NCBI GenBank assembly: GCA_016278615.1
Contig: JADQBM010000041.1
Span: 6,630-70,629 of the forward strand
Source of the DNA: Clostridia bacterium
Lineage (GTDB): Bacteria > Bacillota > Clostridia > Peptostreptococcales > JAAYPU01
DNA: 64,000 nucleotides
Direction: 5' to 3'
A model generated the notes under the pieces. That model had not been told where the DNA came from. It did not search any database and saw nothing but the letters and a program-made list of their open reading frames with translations. Both the position numbers and the translations under genes were made by a program. Position 1 is the first letter of the stretch. Every line of letters starts with the position of its first letter. This document shows, in pieces, positions 60,332 to 64,000 of the stretch.

Positions 60332-61378
60332 ATGCCTAATATTAAAAAATATGCAGCCGTTAACACCAAGATAAGGTATCTTGAAGGGCAACTCTTATCT
60401 GCTGAAGATTATGAGGAACTACTCAACAAAGAACGTGTTGAAGATATCCTGCTTTTTCTTAAAAACAAAGAAGAATATGCGGAAGTTTTAAAGGACATAG
60501 ATGAGCAAAGTGGTGATTTGGCAGAATTTGAATTGTTATTGCTAAAAAACATTGCGAGACATTATGAACAGCTTCTTTTGTACTTTTCTGGAACCTACAA
60601 AAAATTTATTAAGTCTTTTCTAATCCGGTTTGAGATTTCTGATCTTAAGCTCCTTATAAAAACGGCCATCAAAGGGGAGGCTTTCCATTCCGTTGGTCAT
60701 TCCTTGATCTCCTTTACGAAACATTCAACGGTGGATTTTAATAAGCTTTTGCAATCCAAATCCTTGGAAGATTTAATTGAGAATATGGAAAATACACCCT
60801 ATTACAATTTGCTAAAACCTTTTCTGGAGGAAAGTACAGATCGTCAATTGTTTTATATGGAGATGTCTTTAGATCAATATTATTTTAGAAAAATTACAAG
60901 TTTTATTCCAAAGCTTGACTCTGAAGATAGAAAAGTATTTAAAAAATTTTTTGGAACATATGTTGATCTCTTTAATCTACAATGGATTTATAGAGCTAAA
61001 AAGTTATTTAGTATTTCCCCTGAAGAAATATTCAACTATTCATTACCCGGAGGCTATCGATTTAATGAAGACAGCATAAAAGAATTAAGCTATCTCAATA
61101 CGGATAATGAGTTTATTGATCGAATACTCAAAAGCGACTACTTTTTCATGGTAGACAACATAGATACCCGAGAAATATATATGGAAAGAAGAACCAAGAG
61201 GTTTCTGTATTTTCTACTTCTAGATTATAAGAAAAAAGAACAGTTCAATATTATGGAATTTGTTATATATCTTCATTTATTAGAGTTCGAGATGAGAGAT
61301 ATTATCTCCATTATTGAAGCCCATAAATATGGATATACCGTTGAACACAGCAAGCAATTTCTTATACGAAAAGTATAG
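60332..61378 (+). CDS. ntpC: V-type ATPase subunit C (AC39/d type)
   Basis: 348 aa, helical. The N-terminus YAAVNTKIRYLEGQLLSAEDYEELL and three repeated helical modules fit the subunit that couples the central stalk to the membrane ring. It comes 15 bases after the stalk gene and 11 bases before subunit I. In many operons subunit C comes after I, K and E; here it precedes I. Confidence 0.88.
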   Translation: MPNIKKYAAVNTKIRYLEGQLLSAEDYEELLNKERVEDILLFLKNKEEYAEVLKDIDEQSGDLAEFELLLLKNIARHYEQLLLYFSGTYKKFIKSFLIRFEISDLKLLIKTAIKGEAFHSVGHSLISFTKHSTVDFNKLLQSKSLEDLIENMENTPYYNLLKPFLEESTDRQLFYMEMSLDQYYFRKITSFIPKLDSEDRKVFKKFFGTYVDLFNLQWIYRAKKLFSISPEEIFNYSLPGGYRFNEDSIKELSYLNTDNEFIDRILKSDYFFMVDNIDTREIYMERRTKRFLYFLLLDYKKKEQFNIMEFVIYLHLLEFEMRDIISIIEAHKYGYTVEHSKQFLIRKV

Positions 61379-61389
61379 GGGGGATAGAT

Positions 61390-63351
61390 ATGTCTGTTGA
61401 AAGAATGAATATGCTTAATCTTGTAGCACCGCTTGAATATGTAGATGACTTAGTAAAAGAGATGGTTTTATTTGGGAAATTGCATGTTGTCAACGCAATG
61501 GTTGAAATTGATGACAGTAATTTTATTCTTGCTGTAGAAGAAGAGAACATCGAAGAAATAGCGGAAATGTCCATGATCCATTCCTATAAAGAACAGCAAA
61601 ACTTGAAGACCTTTAAATATCAACTGGAAAACTTGATGACTTTTTTTGATATCTCCAAAGAAATCAGATCCAATTACTTATCTGAGCATTACGCGTTTAA
61701 GAAAACCATTGAATCCATTGATGAAATATTTTTAGAAGTGGATAGGTTTCAAAAAGATATGAATGGAAAGAAGCAAGAGCTCAGTCAATTAGAAAACATT
61801 CAAAATTGCTTAAAAATGATGACTGAGGTGGATATTGATTTAAGAACATTAAATGATATGGCATTTTTTAACTACGAAATAGGGATTCTGTCTAAAGAAG
61901 GCCGTGAAAAAATTCGAAAGAATTATGAAAATATTCCTGCCATCGTCCTTCATATAGGTAAGGATGAAAAGGATGAGATTTATCTTATCATTTCTCTTAA
62001 AGAATTTGAGTTAGAGACAGACAGAATCTTAAGATCACTCAATTTCAGAAAACTAGCAACTCCTAAGAACTGTGCAGGAAAGCCCCCAGAAATAGAGTCG
62101 TTATTTGAAGAACAGGCTAAAGTTTTAAAGGCAGAAATCGCTCAAATGGAAGCGTGCAAAGAAGAATTCAAGAATAAGTATTATATGGATATAGCAAAAG
62201 CCTTTTCTCAAAATGAAATGGAAGAGGCAAAAACCATTATTAAAAATAATATCGCCAGCACAGACAATTTCTTTTATTTGTCTGGATGGGTGCCACAAAA
62301 AGAAAAAGAACAGCTAACCCATAGACTTGAGGCCTATAATGAGGAAGTCATCTTAGTCTTTAAAGATACCAAGGAGGTCTACAACTATATCACGCCACCA
62401 ACGAAGCTTACAAATCCTAAAATATTTAGCCCATTTGAGCCGTTGATTAAGATGTATGGGATACCCTCTTATGGGGAAGTGGATCCCACCTTATTTCTGA
62501 GCTTGACGTACATGTTTCTTTTTGGAGCCATGTTTGGAGATGTGGGGCAAGGCTTTGTGATATTTTGTATGGGACTCCTTGCAACAAAGAAAATGGGAAG
62601 TCCAGCCTATGGACAGATATTTATGAGATTAGGTGTTAGCTCCATCTTCTTTGGATTTTTATATGGAAGCTTATTTGGACTCGAGCATGTATTGCCCGCT
62701 TTATTCTTAAGACCAATGGAAAATATCAATACCATGTTATATAGCTCTATAATCGTGGGCGCAGTATTTCTCTTTTTTAGCTTTGCTATTGGCATAATCA
62801 ACGCAGCCAAGAGAAAAGATCTTAAAGAAGGTATTTTTGGGCGAAATGGTGTGTGTGGATTTGTTTTCTTTTTAGGGTTGTTGATGCTCTTAGCCTCAGC
62901 CGTAAACATAGAAATCATTCCCATTAGGTTTATTATTCCAATCATGAGTCTTTGTATTGTGCTCATTGTCGTTAGAGAGCCGTTGACACACCTATTGCTT
63001 AATAAAAGACCCCTCCATGATGAACCTGCTTCAAGCTACTATACGGAAAGTGTCTTTGAGGGGCTTGAAACCATTATTGGTATTTTAAGCAATACCATTT
63101 CCTTTATAAGGGTAGGTGCTTTTGCCTTAAACCATGTGGGTCTTTTTATGGCATTTCATACAATGGCTGAAATGGCCAACAGCAGTGCCGCAGGCATTTT
63201 CATATATATATTAGGAAATATCGTTGTAATTGGATTAGAGGGATTAATCGTGTTTATTCAAGGCCTCCGACTTGAGTATTATGAGATGTTTGGCAAATAC
63301 TTTGTTGGTGAAGGCATTGAGTATCATCCTGTGGCGTTGAGTTGCAACTAA
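61390..63351 (+). CDS. ntpI: V-type ATPase membrane subunit I
   Basis: 653 aa. A cytoplasmic N-terminal half with long coiled coils (about 1-340) anchors the peripheral stalks. The C-terminal half has 7-8 TM helices, with SLTYMFLFGAMFGDVGQG near 372 and FIRVGAFALNHVGLFMAFH near 575. The Arg in FIRVGAFALNH is the probable partner of the ring carboxylate. It forms the ion channel with subunit K. GGGGGG precedes the ATG. Confidence 0.95.
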   Translation: MSVERMNMLNLVAPLEYVDDLVKEMVLFGKLHVVNAMVEIDDSNFILAVEEENIEEIAEMSMIHSYKEQQNLKTFKYQLENLMTFFDISKEIRSNYLSEHYAFKKTIESIDEIFLEVDRFQKDMNGKKQELSQLENIQNCLKMMTEVDIDLRTLNDMAFFNYEIGILSKEGREKIRKNYENIPAIVLHIGKDEKDEIYLIISLKEFELETDRILRSLNFRKLATPKNCAGKPPEIESLFEEQAKVLKAEIAQMEACKEEFKNKYYMDIAKAFSQNEMEEAKTIIKNNIASTDNFFYLSGWVPQKEKEQLTHRLEAYNEEVILVFKDTKEVYNYITPPTKLTNPKIFSPFEPLIKMYGIPSYGEVDPTLFLSLTYMFLFGAMFGDVGQGFVIFCMGLLATKKMGSPAYGQIFMRLGVSSIFFGFLYGSLFGLEHVLPALFLRPMENINTMLYSSIIVGAVFLFFSFAIGIINAAKRKDLKEGIFGRNGVCGFVFFLGLLMLLASAVNIEIIPIRFIIPIMSLCIVLIVVREPLTHLLLNKRPLHDEPASSYYTESVFEGLETIIGILSNTISFIRVGAFALNHVGLFMAFHTMAEMANSSAAGIFIYILGNIVVIGLEGLIVFIQGLRLEYYEMFGKYFVGEGIEYHPVALSCN

Positions 63352-63372
63352 AACAGGTGACAGGTGACAGGA

Positions 63373-63475
63373 GTTGTAGGGGCGGGTCCCGTGCCCGCCC
63401 GTAACAGATAACAGATAAGAGATAACAGATAACAGATGAGATAAGAGATAAGAGATAAGAAATAAGAGTTAAGGA
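63373..63475. repeat. GTAGGG palindrome and octamer tandem repeats
   Basis: TGTAGGGGCGGGTCCCGTGC through GCCC (63376-63402) is a GC-rich inverted repeat of the GTAGGG family. It is followed by about nine degenerate copies of AGATAA(C/G)A-like words up to 63470. Together they separate subunits I and K of one operon by 300 bases. Inverted AATTGTCAATTATCAATTG words follow near 63550. Confidence 0.7.
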
Positions 63476-63652
63476 TGATTTTGTACCAAAATCTTCTGTT
63501 TAAATTAAAAGGTAGAAATTTTCCTGAAAGCAAAATTTGTGACCATAATTGTCAATTATCAATTGTCAATTATCAATTGATTAAAGCCTCGAACTACGAA
63601 CTACGAACCAATTTTATAGAGAGAATCCAAAGATAGAAAGAAGGAAAAAAAG

Positions 63653-64000
63653 ATGAAAATTGTATTGATTTCAGTTATGTTGTTGGTATTGGCTACGATT
63701 GGAGCAGGTGTGTATTTGATGAACAAAGAAACATCTACTAAGAAAATTAAAAAAATCTTAGGGGTTAATCTGGCGGTTTATATTCCTGTGATGTTAATTG
63801 CAATGACCTTTGCCATACCGGAAATTATTTATGCAGTAAATGAAGGTCAAGCTGGAGGCGCATCGGGTCTGGGCTTTATTGCAGTGGCGTTAAGTACGGG
63901 TTTGGCCGCAATTGGTGCAGGCTATGCAGTAGGTACAGTAGGTTCTGCAGCTTTAGGTGCCGTATCTGAAGATCCAAAGATCTTAGGAAAAACCCTTATT
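63653..64000 (+). CDS. ntpK: V-type ATPase proteolipid subunit K (partial)
   Basis: The first 116 codons, open at the window edge. An N-terminal TM segment (about 3-22), a basic linker (NKETSTKKIKKIL) and a second TM (about 38-57) come first. The glycine-rich ring helix LSTGLAAIGAGYAVGTVGSA with GAVSEDPKILGKTLI, the conserved loop between the ring helices, follows. It forms the c-ring rotating with ion flow. AGAAGGA precedes the ATG. Confidence 0.9.
   Translation, partial: MKIVLISVMLLVLATIGAGVYLMNKETSTKKIKKILGVNLAVYIPVMLIAMTFAIPEIIYAVNEGQAGGASGLGFIAVALSTGLAAIGAGYAVGTVGSAALGAVSEDPKILGKTLI

Overview
The window looks like chromosome from an AT-rich, low-GC, endospore-forming anaerobic Firmicute, most likely an amino-acid-fermenting Clostridia of the Alkaliphilus/Natronincola kind. 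I infer this from gene content only. The pointers are the ornithine oxidation enzymes Ord/OrtA/OrtB, a GrdX-like protein, diaminopropionate ammonia-lyase, many M20 amidohydrolases, a V-type ATPase, NhaC- and YfcC-type transporters, two YjcZ-type mini-proteins and a LysM-GH18 spore-type hydrolase. No rRNA is present. The only RNA genes I can support are tRNA-Val and tRNA-Arg.

Layout. 1-7.2 kb: universal stress protein, K+ channel, MeaB plus a cobalamin-binding mutase domain, a structured repeat region with a 48-bp perfect palindrome, an arginase-family hydrolase with an NhaC antiporter, and isoaspartyl dipeptidase. 7.1-7.35 kb: tRNA-Val(GAC) and tRNA-Arg(TCG). 7.35-17.6 kb: an accessory region built on the 3' end of tRNA-Arg. 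An integrative element of about 6.2 kb (7350-13542) carries a tyrosine integrase, an HUH-type Rep protein, a ribbon-helix-helix regulator and a run of three unrecognised cargo genes. It is followed by further partial copies of the tRNA 3' end, a second integrase-less unit with a Fic protein, and a MerR-Zn ribbon fusion plus a GrdX-like gene between two copies of one terminator. 18-25.3 kb: a degenerate DD-carboxypeptidase homologue, a 49-aa small ORF, an M20 carbamoylase, small membrane proteins, Ung, a membrane-anchored trypsin-like protease and DpaL. 25.5-32.2 kb: a sugar operon (SorC regulator, ribose-type ABC transporter, TrpA-fold enzyme, FGGY kinase). 32.3-40 kb: a metalloprotease-like DUF3810 protein, the LysM-GH18 protein, an S1-domain protein, XRE, a PC4-like protein, an NYN-LOTUS protein and two YjcZ peptides. 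40-46.8 kb: a four-gene operon (small accessory protein, SSS symporter, sensor kinase, sigma-54 activator), divergent from a permease operon that has a textbook -24/-12 promoter. 47-55 kb: two YfcC transporters, M20 peptidase, ArsR, a Fis-type HTH protein and the ord-ortA-ortB operon. 55-59.6 kb: alanine racemase, XRE, TetR with its operator, and an M20 amidohydrolase with a second sigma-54 promoter. 60-64 kb: start of a V-ATPase operon (H, C, I, K; K runs off the edge).

How it fits together. Most chromosomal genes take in and dismantle amino acids, peptides or N-acylated and carbamoylated derivatives, and handle cation gradients. The strongest candidate for something undescribed is the tRNA-Arg island. 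It combines rolling-circle-type and integrase functions with an uncharacterised cargo set: a HEPN-reminiscent protein, an integrase-fold protein lacking its catalytic residues, and a membrane-anchored coiled-coil protein. Several dispersed repeat families (GGGACGGT-type, GTAGGG-type and short tandem repeats) sit between genes, and one appears to have rewritten the 3' end of a protease gene.
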